This document shows positions 1 to 7,619 of a stretch of DNA of 64,000 bases, piece after piece. A program made the translations under genes and the position numbers. The first letter of the stretch is position 1. The number at the start of each line of letters is the position of its first letter. The notes beneath the pieces were generated by a model. That model was not told where the DNA came from. It searched no databases and worked only from the letters and a program-made list of their open reading frames with translations. The stretch comes from Achromobacter deleyi (lineage in GTDB: Bacteria; Pseudomonadota; Gammaproteobacteria; Burkholderiales; Burkholderiaceae_B): positions 124,001-188,000 of the forward strand of contig NZ_CADIJO010000012.1 in NCBI RefSeq assembly GCF_902859705.1. The letters are read 5' to 3'.

Positions 1-497
1 TCCTGGTGTGCGTGCGCCTGCAGAATTCGCGCATCGGCCGCGCCTGGGAAGCGATTCGTGAAGACGAGATCGCGGCCAAGGCCATGGGCATCAATACCCG
101 CAACATCAAGCTGCTGGCCTTTGCCATGGGCGCTTCGTTCGGCGGCGTGGCGGGCGCGCTGTTCGCGTCGATGCAGGGCTTTGTCAGCCCCGAGAGCTTC
201 TCGCTGATGGAATCCATTTCCATCCTGTGCATGGTGGTGCTGGGCGGCATGGGGCATATCCCCGGCGTGATCCTGGGCGCCCTGATCCTGGCCGCATTGC
301 CCGAGTTCCTGCGGGCCGTGGTCGAACCGGTGCAGCACATGCTGTTCGGCGCCGTAGTGCTGGACCCCGAAGGCATCCGCATGCTGCTGTTCGGCCTGGC
401 CATGGTGTGCGTCATGCTGTTCCGCCCCGCGGGCCTGTGGCCGTCGGCCGTGCGCAAGCGCGAGCTGGCCACCAAGACCCAGGGAGGTGCGGCATGA
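1..497 (+). CDS. livM: Branched-chain amino acid ABC transporter permease LivM (3' part)
   Basis: The gene runs in from before the window, so only its C-terminal ~165 residues are visible, in a frame open from base 3. It is the inner-membrane permease of a high-affinity branched-chain amino acid (or related amide) importer. The visible part starts with the LivM cytoplasmic loop (NSRIGRAWEAIREDEIAAKAMGI, the EAA-like loop that contacts the ATPases), followed by hydrophobic segments and a basic tail. Its stop overlaps the livG start as ATGA, so livM, livG and livF are translationally coupled. The substrate cannot be told from this fragment. The usual livH and binding-protein genes should lie upstream, outside the window. 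Confidence 0.93.
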   Translation, partial: LVCVRLQNSRIGRAWEAIREDEIAAKAMGINTRNIKLLAFAMGASFGGVAGALFASMQGFVSPESFSLMESISILCMVVLGGMGHIPGVILGALILAALPEFLRAVVEPVQHMLFGAVVLDPEGIRMLLFGLAMVCVMLFRPAGLWPSAVRKRELATKTQGGAA

Positions 498-1294
498 GCA
501 AACTGCTGCAAGCCCAGGGCCTGGGCAAGCGTTTCGGCGGCCTGCAGGCCTTGTCGGACGTCAGCTTCGATATCGAGCAGGGCGAGATCTACGGCCTGAT
601 CGGCCCGAACGGCGCGGGCAAGACCACGCTGTTCAACGTGCTGACCGGCCTGTACATCCCCGAAGACGGTTCGTGCACGTTCAACGGCCAATCGATGTCG
701 GGCAAGAAGCCGCACGAGGTGGCGCACGCAGGCCTGGCGCGCACCTTCCAGAACATCCGCCTGTTCGCCAACCTGAGCGCGATCGAGAACGTGATGATCG
801 GCCGCCACATGCGTACCCGCGCCGGTGTGCTGGGCGCCGTGTTCCGCACCCGCGGTACGCGCGCCGAAGAGGCCGCCATCGAGGCCCGCGCGCAGGAACT
901 GCTGGATTACGTGGGCATCGGCCACCGCGCCAACGACGTGGCGCGCTCGCTGCCTTACGGCGACCAGCGCCGCCTGGAAATCGCCCGCGCGCTGGCGACC
1001 GATCCGAAGCTGCTGGCGCTGGATGAACCGGCCGCCGGCATGAACGCGTCGGAAACCGTGGTGCTGCGCAAGCTGATCGAAAAGATCCGCGGTGACGGCG
1101 TGACGGTGCTGCTGATCGAACACGACATGAAATTGGTCATGGGCCTGTGCGATCGCGTGCTGGTGCTGGAATACGGCAAGGTGCTGGCCATGGGCAAACC
1201 CGCCCAGGTGCAGCGCGACCCCAAGGTCATCGAAGCGTATCTGGGCGCGGGCGCCGCCCAGGATCCGCTGATTCATCAGGAGCGCCCGGCATGA
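494..1294 (+). CDS. livG: Branched-chain amino acid ABC transporter ATPase LivG
   Basis: This 266-residue cytoplasmic ATPase is one of the two nucleotide-binding subunits that power the Liv importer. Walker A is GPNGAGKTT at about residues 37-45. The Q-loop region is ARTFQNIRLF. The LivG-type signature is SLPYGDQRRLEIARAL and Walker B with its catalytic Glu is LLALDEPAAG. The H-loop is LIEHDM. The ATG at 494 is chosen because it overlaps the livM stop by four bases and follows GGGAGG. The gene in turn overlaps livF by ATGA. Longer readings in this frame add a low-complexity Arg-rich extension that is only the antiframe of livM. Confidence 0.95.
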   Translation: MSKLLQAQGLGKRFGGLQALSDVSFDIEQGEIYGLIGPNGAGKTTLFNVLTGLYIPEDGSCTFNGQSMSGKKPHEVAHAGLARTFQNIRLFANLSAIENVMIGRHMRTRAGVLGAVFRTRGTRAEEAAIEARAQELLDYVGIGHRANDVARSLPYGDQRRLEIARALATDPKLLALDEPAAGMNASETVVLRKLIEKIRGDGVTVLLIEHDMKLVMGLCDRVLVLEYGKVLAMGKPAQVQRDPKVIEAYLGAGAAQDPLIHQERPA

Positions 1295-2028
1295 CGACGG
1301 CAAGCAAACCCCTACTGGAACTGCGCGGCCTGCAGGTCGCGTACGGCGGCATCCGCGCGGTGCGCGGCATCGACCTGCGCGTGGACGAAGGCGAGCTGGT
1401 CTGCCTGATCGGCGCCAACGGCGCCGGCAAGAGCACGACCCTGCGCGCCATCTGCGGCCTGGTGCCGCTGGCCGGCGGCGAAGTGCTCTACGGCGGCAAG
1501 TCCATCGGCGGGCAGAAGTCGCACGAACTGGTGCGCCAGGGCCTGGTGATGGTGCCCGAGGGCCGCGGCATCTTCGGCCAGCTGACCATCGAGGAAAACC
1601 TGGCGATGGGCGCGTACATCCGGCGCGATGCGGCGCAGGTGCGGCAGGACACGGACCGCGTGTTCACGCTGTTCCCGCGCCTGGCCGAACGCCGCAAGCA
1701 GGCGGCCGGCACGCTGTCGGGCGGCGAGCAGCAGATGGTGGCCATGGGCCGCGCGATGATCGCGCGCCCCAAGCTGCTGCTGCTGGACGAGCCGTCCATG
1801 GGCCTGGCGCCGCTGATGGTCGAGAAGGTCTTCGAGGTGGTGCGCACCATCGCCAGCGAAGGCGTGACGATCTTGCTGATCGAGCAGAACGCCCGCCTGG
1901 CGCTGGAAAACAGCCACCGCGGCTACGTGATGGAATCCGGCGAGATCACGCTGTCGGGTCCGGCGCGTGACATGCTGCATGACCCGAAGGTGCGTGCAGC
2001 CTATCTGGGTGAAGTCGAAGAGGTGTAA
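1291..2028 (+). CDS. livF: Branched-chain amino acid ABC transporter ATPase LivF
   Basis: This 245-residue protein is the second ATPase of the Liv importer and presumably pairs with LivG under the LivH/LivM permeases. Visible motifs are Walker A GANGAGKST (about 41-49), the Q-loop region MVPEGRGIFGQLT, which is diagnostic of LivF, the signature LSGGEQQM, Walker B LLLLDEPSMGL and the H-loop LIEQNA. The ATG at 1291 lies inside the livG stop (ATGA). It is the last gene of the transcription unit, because a strong hairpin with a T-tract follows directly after its TAA. Confidence 0.95.
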   Translation: MTTASKPLLELRGLQVAYGGIRAVRGIDLRVDEGELVCLIGANGAGKSTTLRAICGLVPLAGGEVLYGGKSIGGQKSHELVRQGLVMVPEGRGIFGQLTIEENLAMGAYIRRDAAQVRQDTDRVFTLFPRLAERRKQAAGTLSGGEQQMVAMGRAMIARPKLLLLDEPSMGLAPLMVEKVFEVVRTIASEGVTILLIEQNARLALENSHRGYVMESGEITLSGPARDMLHDPKVRAAYLGEVEEV

Positions 2029-2030
2029 AA

Positions 2031-2056
2031 AAAACCGGCGCAAGCCGGTTTTTTTT
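2031..2056. terminator. Bidirectional intrinsic terminator
   Basis: A stem AAAACCGGC / GCCGGTTTT (2031-2039 and 2044-2052) with a GCAA tetraloop is flanked by an A-run on one side and a T-run on the other. It starts right after the livF stop and ends just before the convergent MFS stop, so it can end both transcripts. Confidence 0.93.
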
Positions 2057-2059
2057 ACC

Positions 2060-3343
2060 TTAAGCGGGTTGCGCCACGACCCGCTCACGCCCGATCAGCA
2101 GGGCGATGACGGCAGCGATCAGGCCGGTGGCGCCCGCGGCAACGAAGGCCATCAGGTAGCTGCCTTGCGATTCGCGCACCAGCCCCGCCATCCAGGCCGC
2201 GCTGGCCGCGCCCAGCTGGTGGCCGGCCACGATCCAGCCGAACACGATGGGGGCCTCGCGGTCGCCGAAGGCTTCGGTGGCCAGGCGCAGCGTGGGCGGC
2301 ACGGTGGCGATCCAGTCCAGGCCGAAGAACACCGCGAAAATCGCCAGGCTGTAGAACGAAAAGTCGGAATACGGCAGGTAGATCAGCGCCAGCCCCCGCA
2401 GCGCGTAGTACACGAACAGCAGCTTGCGCGGATCGTAGCGGTCCGTGAGCCAGCCCGACGCGGTGGTGCCGAAGAGATCAAAGATGCCCATGATCGCGAG
2501 CAGGCCGGCGGCTTGCACTTCGGGCATGCCATGGTCGCCGCAAAGTGCGATCAGGTGCGTGCCGACCAGGCCGTTGGTGGTGAAGCCGCAGATGAAGAAG
2601 GTGGCGAACAAAAACCAGAACGTGCGGGTCTTGGACGCCCTGGCCAGGGCGCCGAAGGTGGCGGCCACCATGCCGGTGCGCGGCGCGGCGGGGGCGGGCG
2701 GGGCGTGCGGGTCGCTGCCGAACGGCACCAGGCCGACGCTGGCGGGGCGGTCGGGCACCAGCCACCAGGCCAGCGGCATCAGGGCGGCGGCCGCGGCGGC
2801 AACCGTCCAGACCACCCGGGTCCAGTCGCCGGACGAGGCCAGGGCGGCCAGGACGGGCAGGAAGATCAGCGTGCCGGTGGCCGTGCTGGCGGTGAGCAGG
2901 CCCATCATCAGGCCGCGATGCTTGGTGAACCAGCGATTGACCACGGTGGCGCCCATGACCACGGCCACCGCGCCCGAACCGATACCCGAGAACACGCCCC
3001 AGGTCATCAGCAGGTGCCAGGGCTGCGTCATGTACGCGCTGACTGCGCTGGACGCCGCCATCAGCGACAACGAAAAGATCAGCACGCGGCGCAGGCCGAA
3101 GCGTTCCATCGCCGCGGCGGCGAACGGGCCCACCAGGCCATACAGGAAAATGCCGACAGCGGCCGCGAACGAGGTCGAGCTGCGGCTCCAGCCAAAGCTT
3201 TCTTCCAGCGGCACCAGCAGGACGCTGGGCGAGGACCGCAGTCCGGCCGACACGAGCAGGGCCAGGAACACCACTGCGACCACGACAAAAGCGTACTTTT
3301 GCCCGGCGCGGCGGAAGGGGACGGGGGGTTGGGCTATACTCAT
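2060..3343 (-). CDS. MFS transporter
   Basis: This 427-residue inner-membrane transporter of the major facilitator superfamily has about twelve hydrophobic segments. The loop 2-3 region contains AAAMERFGLRRVL, and the mid-protein repeat contains SGWLTDRYDPRKLL, the D-R-x5-R type MFS loop motif. It resembles the monocarboxylate/oxalate-formate (MCT/OFA) type MFS group, but the substrate is unknown. The ATG at 3343 is immediately preceded on its strand by an operator arm, with no Shine-Dalgarno. The gene is divergent from a TetR-type regulator, which probably represses it. A common alternative role for such pairs is drug or organic acid export. Confidence 0.85.
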   Translation of the reverse strand: MSIAQPPVPFRRAGQKYAFVVVAVVFLALLVSAGLRSSPSVLLVPLEESFGWSRSSTSFAAAVGIFLYGLVGPFAAAAMERFGLRRVLIFSLSLMAASSAVSAYMTQPWHLLMTWGVFSGIGSGAVAVVMGATVVNRWFTKHRGLMMGLLTASTATGTLIFLPVLAALASSGDWTRVVWTVAAAAAALMPLAWWLVPDRPASVGLVPFGSDPHAPPAPAAPRTGMVAATFGALARASKTRTFWFLFATFFICGFTTNGLVGTHLIALCGDHGMPEVQAAGLLAIMGIFDLFGTTASGWLTDRYDPRKLLFVYYALRGLALIYLPYSDFSFYSLAIFAVFFGLDWIATVPPTLRLATEAFGDREAPIVFGWIVAGHQLGAASAAWMAGLVRESQGSYLMAFVAAGATGLIAAVIALLIGRERVVAQPA

Positions 3344-3396
3344 GTTACTGACCGGTACGTATTGAGGTTTGCGAATAGTACGTACCGGTCAGTAAC
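3344..3396. promoter_or_regulatory. Perfect 18-bp inverted repeat, probable TetR-family operator pair
   Basis: The arms are GTTACTGACCGGTACGTA (3344-3361) and its exact reverse complement (3379-3396), separated by 17 bp. Each arm is also an imperfect palindrome centred on ACCGGT, so each could bind one repressor dimer. The element fills the gap between the divergent MFS and TetR genes. The arm at 3344 touches the MFS start codon. Binding by the adjacent TetR-type protein is inferred. Confidence 0.85.
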
Positions 3397-3404
3397 ATCG
3401 TCAA
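3375..3404 (-). promoter_or_regulatory. Predicted sigma-70 promoter of the MFS gene, overlapped by the operator
   Basis: On the minus strand, TTGACG (3404-3399) and TACTAT (3380-3375) are 18 bp apart. One operator arm lies between and over these boxes and the other falls in the short 5' leader, an arrangement that suits repression. On the plus strand, a TATACT box at 3335-3340 would place the regulator's own start site inside the first arm, consistent with autoregulation. Confidence 0.55.
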
Positions 3405-3446
3405 GTTTTTTTTGGCGGCCCTGTTTACAGGAAAAGGAGCATTCGC

Positions 3447-4076
3447 ATGGCCAGTAAATCCGGGTCGGCGGACAAGGCAACCGCCGCGTCCTCCCACGCA
3501 AAGCCGCTGCTTGCGGCCGATCGCATCCGCAAGACTGCGCGCGAGATGTTCTACCGCGACGGCATCCGGGCGGTGGGCGTGGACGCCATCGTCAACCAGG
3601 CCGGCGTCACCAAGCCCAGCCTGTACCGCAGCTTCTCGTCCAAGGACGAGCTGGCCGCGACCTACCTGCGCGATTACGAGGCCGAGTTCTGGGGACGTTT
3701 CGATGCGGCCTGCAATGCGCATCCCGGGGATCCGCAGGCGCAATTACGTGCCTACCTGTCGGGCCTGGGCGTGCGTGCGGTGCAGAACGGTTACCGCGGC
3801 TGCGGGCTCACCAATGCCGCGGTGGAATACCCCGAGGACGGCCATCCCGCGCGCGTGGTGGCGGTCGAACACAAGGTGGAGCTGCGCCGCCGCTTGACCG
3901 CGATGGCGGCGGAAATGGGGGCGCCGGACCCTGCCGCGTTGGGCGACGGGCTGCTGCTGCTGATCGAAGGGGCGTTCGTCTCGAGCCAGTTGTTCGGCGA
4001 GGGCGGCCCGGCCGGGCGCGTCGCCGACATGGCCGACAAGCTGATCGCCGCCCATGTGGGCTGCCGTCAGGGCTGA
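3447..4076 (+). CDS. TetR/AcrR-family transcriptional regulator
   Basis: This 209-residue regulator has an N-terminal helix-turn-helix at about residues 26-75 (IRKTAREMFYRDGIRAVGVDAIVNQAGVTKPSLYRSFSSKDEL in outline: helix 1, turn, recognition helix with KPSLYRSF). A C-terminal helical ligand-binding and dimerisation domain follows, with GCGLTNAAVEYP and a final LLLIEGAFVSSQLFG helix. The ATG at 3447 follows GGAAAAGGAG. The gene is divergent from the MFS transporter and separated from it only by the perfect inverted repeat, so it probably represses both genes and responds to the transported compound or a relative. The ligand is unknown. Confidence 0.9.
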   Translation: MASKSGSADKATAASSHAKPLLAADRIRKTAREMFYRDGIRAVGVDAIVNQAGVTKPSLYRSFSSKDELAATYLRDYEAEFWGRFDAACNAHPGDPQAQLRAYLSGLGVRAVQNGYRGCGLTNAAVEYPEDGHPARVVAVEHKVELRRRLTAMAAEMGAPDPAALGDGLLLLIEGAFVSSQLFGEGGPAGRVADMADKLIAAHVGCRQG

Positions 4077-4101
4077 TCGTCACCTGTTGCGCTGCACAAA
4101 A

Positions 4102-4189
4102 ATAGTGCCAGATATGGTGCCTGTGCACTATCATGGTGGTGTTTGTACCCATTGCGCAACGGCAAAAATAGTGTCAAGCAATTTATATT
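4102..4189 (+). promoter_or_regulatory. Leader region with ATAGTG(C/T) motifs ahead of a small gene
   Basis: ATAGTGC at 4102-4108 and its inverted copy GCACTAT at 4125-4131 flank 16 bp. A third copy, ATAGTGT, occurs near 4169, followed by a -10-like TATATT at 4184-4189. This 180-base gap is locally AT-richer than the surrounding genes. The motifs could be a regulator site for the 4260 gene. No regulator is identified. Confidence 0.3.
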
Positions 4190-4259
4190 GCGACGCAGCA
4201 AACGCGGATCTAACATGAAGTCGTGTTGTTCCCCATCGCGCTTTCTCAAGGAGAGAATC

Positions 4260-4481
4260 ATGAGCGATACCGCGTTGAAAAATGCCCGCATGTCGGATGC
4301 GCTGGAGCGGTCCCTGATCCGCGAGGCCATCAAGGCGGAAACCCTGTCCGGCCCGTTTTCCCGCATGGGTTGGCGCCGGCTGAAGCTGCGCCTGGCCAGG
4401 CTGGGCGGCGCCGTTGGCGAAGTGCTGCACGACATGGACGCCGGCCGTCGCCAGCACCCGGTCGTCTCCGCCCGCCGCTAA
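4260..4481 (+). CDS. Small conserved-type hypothetical protein, 73 aa
   Basis: This 73-residue soluble, basic protein has no signal peptide or transmembrane segment. Its N-terminal half is predicted helical (ALKNARMSDALERSLIREAIKAE), followed by an Arg-rich stretch RMGWRRLKLRLARLGG. The ATG at 4260 follows AAGGAGAGAATC, a strong ribosome binding site, and a very strong terminator sits 20 bases after the stop, so it looks like a real monocistronic gene. A longer frame starting upstream lacks a ribosome site. I do not recognise a family, and no function is proposed. Confidence 0.7.
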   Translation: MSDTALKNARMSDALERSLIREAIKAETLSGPFSRMGWRRLKLRLARLGGAVGEVLHDMDAGRRQHPVVSARR

Positions 4482-4500
4482 GGTTCCGGCAGGGCTCCAG

Positions 4501-4531
4501 AAAAAACGCCAGCGCAAGCTGGCGTTTTTTT
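4501..4531. terminator. Bidirectional intrinsic terminator
   Basis: Arms AAAAAACGCCAGC (4501-4513) and GCTGGCGTTTTTT (4518-4530) enclose a GCAA loop. It lies between the convergent 73-residue gene and mntH and can serve both. Confidence 0.93.
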
Positions 4532-4552
4532 ATGGCCGAAGGCGGCGTGCGA

Positions 4553-5842
4553 TCACACCACCATGTCGACCAGCAGGTAGCCGTCCAGCAGCACGATGCC
4601 GACGGTGGCGATGACGGCGGCCCAGGCCCAGGCGCCGCGCAGCGCATGGTGGCCCATCAGGCTCTTGCGGCAGGCCAGCAGCACCAGCGGCCCCAGGGCG
4701 AAGGGCAGGGCCAGGCTGAGAATGACCTGGCTCAGCACCAGCAGTTCGTCGGGATCCTGGCCGCCCGTGAAGATCAGCAGGCCCACGGCCGCGGCGCCGG
4801 CGATCAGCCGCGTGGCCAGCGCGCGGCGGCGGTCGGACCAGTTGCTGCGCACCTGGAAGCCCTGCGACAGGATGCGGCCGGCCAGCACGCCGGTGATGGT
4901 GGAGCTTTGCCCGGCGGCATACAGCGCCACCGCGAACACGATGGCCGCGCCGATGCCCAGCGTGTGGCCGATGACGGCGTGGGCATCATCCAGGCTGGAG
5001 ACGATCATGCCCGAGCCGGACAGGGACGCGGCGGCGACGATCATGATGGCCGAGTTGATCAGCATGGCCACGCCCAGCGACACCACGGTGTCGTTGCGCG
5101 CTACCCGCATGGCCATGTCGCGGGCGTCGGCCGGCAGCGCCCGGGCGCGTTGCGCCAGCGAGCCGGAATGCAGGTACAGGTTGTGCGGCATCAGGGTCGC
5201 GCCCAGGATGCCCAGCGCGATCAGAAAGCCTTGCGGGTTGCGCAGCGCCTGGCCCGTCTGGGTGATGCCGTGCGCCACTTCCGTCCAGGCCGGATTGGCC
5301 TTGAACAGCAGGAACACGAACGAGGCCGCCACGATCGACAGCAGCACGGCGATGACGCGCTCGTGGCGATCGGCGTTGCCGCGGGTCAGGGCCAGCACGG
5401 CAAACGTGCCCACGCCCGTAACGGCCACGCCGCCGATCAGCGGCAGGTTGAACAGCAGGCGCAGCGCGATGGCGCCGCCGATCAGTTCGGCCAGCGCGGT
5501 AGCCAGGATGGCGGCTTCGCCGGCCAGCCAGGCGGCCTTGGACATGCGCGGGGAAAGATGGCGGGCGGTGAGGGTGGCCAGGTCTTCGCCGGTGGCCAGC
5601 GCCAGGCGCGACACCAGCACCTGGAAACCCAGCGCCAGGATGGCCGAGGCGATGACCACCAGCAGCAAGCCATAGCCGAAGCCGCTGCCGCCGGCGATGT
5701 CGGTGGCCCAGTTGCCCGGATCGATGTAGCCCACGGCCACCAGGATGCCCGACCCGACCACCCGGCGCAGGTTGGCCGTCACCTGGGCGTCTTGTGCGTA
5801 CGCCGCCTTGCCGCCAGAGATCGCATAAATGAATCGGGTCAT
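4553..5842 (-). CDS. mntH: NRAMP-family Mn2+/Fe2+ transporter MntH
   Basis: This 429-residue proton-coupled divalent metal importer of the NRAMP family sits in the inner membrane with about eleven helices. The TM1 metal-binding motif DPGN (residues 41-44) and the TM6 motif MPHN (in ATLMPHNLYLHSG) are both intact; they supply the Asp, Asn and Met ligands. Length matches bacterial MntH. The ATG at 5842 lies about 10 bases downstream of a perfect TGAGAAT-G-GTTCTCA-type dyad resembling a Fur box, so Fur-dependent iron or manganese control is likely. It is monocistronic, with a terminator shared with the convergent upstream gene. Confidence 0.95.
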   Translation of the reverse strand: MTRFIYAISGGKAAYAQDAQVTANLRRVVGSGILVAVGYIDPGNWATDIAGGSGFGYGLLLVVIASAILALGFQVLVSRLALATGEDLATLTARHLSPRMSKAAWLAGEAAILATALAELIGGAIALRLLFNLPLIGGVAVTGVGTFAVLALTRGNADRHERVIAVLLSIVAASFVFLLFKANPAWTEVAHGITQTGQALRNPQGFLIALGILGATLMPHNLYLHSGSLAQRARALPADARDMAMRVARNDTVVSLGVAMLINSAIMIVAAASLSGSGMIVSSLDDAHAVIGHTLGIGAAIVFAVALYAAGQSSTITGVLAGRILSQGFQVRSNWSDRRRALATRLIAGAAAVGLLIFTGGQDPDELLVLSQVILSLALPFALGPLVLLACRKSLMGHHALRGAWAWAAVIATVGIVLLDGYLLVDMVV

Positions 5843-5851
5843 GATTTTTCC

Positions 5852-5866
5852 TGAGAATGGTTCTCA
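5852..5866. promoter_or_regulatory. Fur-box-like dyad upstream of mntH
   Basis: TGAGAA-TGG-TTCTCA is a perfect 6-bp inverted repeat. Read as a 7-1-7 Fur site, it matches 11 of 14 positions of TGATAAT-n-ATTATCA by my count. It is 10 to 24 bases before the mntH start codon, so a bound repressor would block transcription or early elongation. Fur and a manganese-responsive Fur relative (Mur) are both possible. Confidence 0.65.
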
Positions 5867-5962
5867 TTTTCCATAACTCGGGCATGACCGTCAAATTGAT
5901 TTTCAGCAAGCCGGGGATAGGGCGGCCCAATGGCGCCGCCCTATCCCGGCCTGGCGGGCCGG

Positions 5963-6388
5963 TCAGGACTTGAGCTTGGCGTCCATGGTGATCTTGGCGT
6001 TCAGCACCTTGGAAACGGGGCAGCCTTTTTCAGCCTTGCGGGCAGCGTCTTCAAACGCCTGGGCCGACGCGCCGGGAATGACGGCTTCGACGGTCAGGTG
6101 CACGGCGGTGATGGCAAAGCCGTCGTCGGCCTTGTCCAGCGTGACCTCGGCCTTGGTGTCCAGGCTTTGCGCCACCAGGCCGGCTTCGCCCAGGATGTTG
6201 GACAGCGCCATGGTGAAGCAGCCGGCGTGGGCGGCGCCCAGCAATTCTTCGGGGTTGGTGCCCGGGGTGTCGCCAAAGCGGGTATTGAAGCCGTAGGGCT
6301 GGCTCTTGAGCGCGCCGCTCTGCGTGGAAATCGTGCCCTTGCCCGTCTTCAGATCGCCCGACCAGGCGGCGGTTGCGGTTTTCTTCAT
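5963..6388 (-). CDS. OsmC/Ohr-family peroxiredoxin-like protein
   Basis: This 141-residue cytoplasmic protein belongs to the OsmC family of thiol-dependent (hydro)peroxidases, which reduce organic peroxides. The two conserved cysteines are present: Cys57 in GAAHAGCFTMAL and Cys123 in KAEKGCPVSKVL, in the positions used for peroxide attack and resolution. The PEELLGAAHAGC context is OsmC-like rather than Ohr-like. The ATG at 6388 follows CAGGAGTCAACGC. An upstream frame extension to 6484 is Arg/Pro-rich and lacks a ribosome site. It is a stand-alone gene. Whether it protects against peroxide here is inferred from the family. Confidence 0.9.
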   Translation of the reverse strand: MKKTATAAWSGDLKTGKGTISTQSGALKSQPYGFNTRFGDTPGTNPEELLGAAHAGCFTMALSNILGEAGLVAQSLDTKAEVTLDKADDGFAITAVHLTVEAVIPGASAQAFEDAARKAEKGCPVSKVLNAKITMDAKLKS

Positions 6389-6637
6389 GCGTTGACTCCT
6401 GTAGAGGGGAACGCGCCCGTCGCGGACGCGTCCGGTGGGGGAGGCGGGCCGTTGGGGCGGCGCCGCGCAATGCCGAATGGGCATGGACCATGATACGGCG
6501 GCGGCGTGGCGCGGATGCGCATGGCAGCCCCACGCAACGGCAAGCCGATGTAACGGTTGCGGTCGCTACGCCTTGCCAGCGCGGCACCGCGCCGTCACAC
6601 TTCGCCCTGGCTCAACCCGAACAGGCATTGGATACAG

Positions 6638-7582
6638 ATGGTAGTGATCGACACCGAACAAACCCGCCGCGCATTGTCGTTCGACGCGGCGATTCCGGCT
6701 TTGCGCGAGGCCTTTCGCCAAGGCGCCCACGTGCCGCCGCGCCACGTGCATGCCATTGAATCGGGCGGTGCGCACGGCACGACGCTGATCATGCCGGCCT
6801 GGAACGAGCAGGGCTATTTCGGCGTCAAGGTCATCAACATCTTTCCTGAAAACACACGTCAGTCTTTGCCGGGCCTGCACGCCACCTACAACCTGTACAG
6901 CGCGCGCACCGGCGTGCCGCTGGCGCAGGTCGACGGCGACCAGGTCACGGTGTTCCGCACCGCCGGCGCCGCGGCGCTGGGCGCCTCGTACCTGGCCCGG
7001 CCCGATGCGCGGGTGCTCACCATCGTTGGCTCCGGCCGCATCGCCGGGCTGGTGGCTCAGGCCATGCGCACCGTGCGCCCCATCGACAAGGTGCTGGTCT
7101 GGAATCTGCGCCCGGCCGGCGCCGACGCGCTGGCGGCCGCGCTGCGCGAACAGGGCTTCGATGCCACCAGCACGCCAGAGCTCGAACAGGCCGTGCGCCA
7201 GTCCGATATCGTCAGCTGCGCCACGCTGTCCACCGAACCGCTGGTGCGCGGCGCCTGGCTGCGCCCGGGTACCCACCTTGACCTGATCGGCAGCTTCAAG
7301 CCCGACATGATCGAAACCGACACCGCCTGCTTTGACGGCACGACGGTCTACGTGGATACCGACGAAGCCCCCACCAAGGCCGGTGATCTGCTGGCCGCAT
7401 TCCAGGCCGGCGTGCTGGCGCGGGAAGGCATCCGCGGCACGCTCACCGACCTGGTGCAGGGGCGAGCCCCGGGGCGCACCGATCCGCGCGAAATCACCGT
7501 GTTCAAGGCCGTGGGCAGCGCCCTCGAAGACCTGACGCTGGCCGCGCTTGTCTACGAGGCCCGCGCCGGTCAGGCAAAATAG
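6638..7582 (+). CDS. Ornithine cyclodeaminase / mu-crystallin family protein
   Basis: This 314-residue NAD(P)-dependent enzyme of the OCD/mu-crystallin family includes ornithine cyclodeaminase, ketimine reductases such as delta1-piperideine-2-carboxylate reductase, and alanine dehydrogenases. The Rossmann nucleotide motif is VGSGRIAGLVAQAM (about 133-146), preceded by the family's DGDQVTVFRTAGAAALGASYLARP block. DLIGSFKPDMIETD and DTDEAPTKAGDL follow in the usual places. The ATG at 6638 gives the normal family length but has a weak ribosome site; longer starts add Arg-rich sequence. The next gene, a periplasmic amino acid-type binding protein, starts 37 bases later, so the two may form one unit. 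The exact substrate is unknown. Confidence 0.85.
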   Translation: MVVIDTEQTRRALSFDAAIPALREAFRQGAHVPPRHVHAIESGGAHGTTLIMPAWNEQGYFGVKVINIFPENTRQSLPGLHATYNLYSARTGVPLAQVDGDQVTVFRTAGAAALGASYLARPDARVLTIVGSGRIAGLVAQAMRTVRPIDKVLVWNLRPAGADALAAALREQGFDATSTPELEQAVRQSDIVSCATLSTEPLVRGAWLRPGTHLDLIGSFKPDMIETDTACFDGTTVYVDTDEAPTKAGDLLAAFQAGVLAREGIRGTLTDLVQGRAPGRTDPREITVFKAVGSALEDLTLAALVYEARAGQAK

Positions 7583-7619
7583 CGGCATCCGCTTTTCTTC
7601 CTTTCCGCGAGTTGCCGTC

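Noticed and set aside
1967-3457. 496-codon plus-strand frame opposite the MFS transporter
   Set aside because: It starts inside livF, crosses a strong terminator and is a Gln/Gly/His/Arg-rich shadow of the MFS gene.
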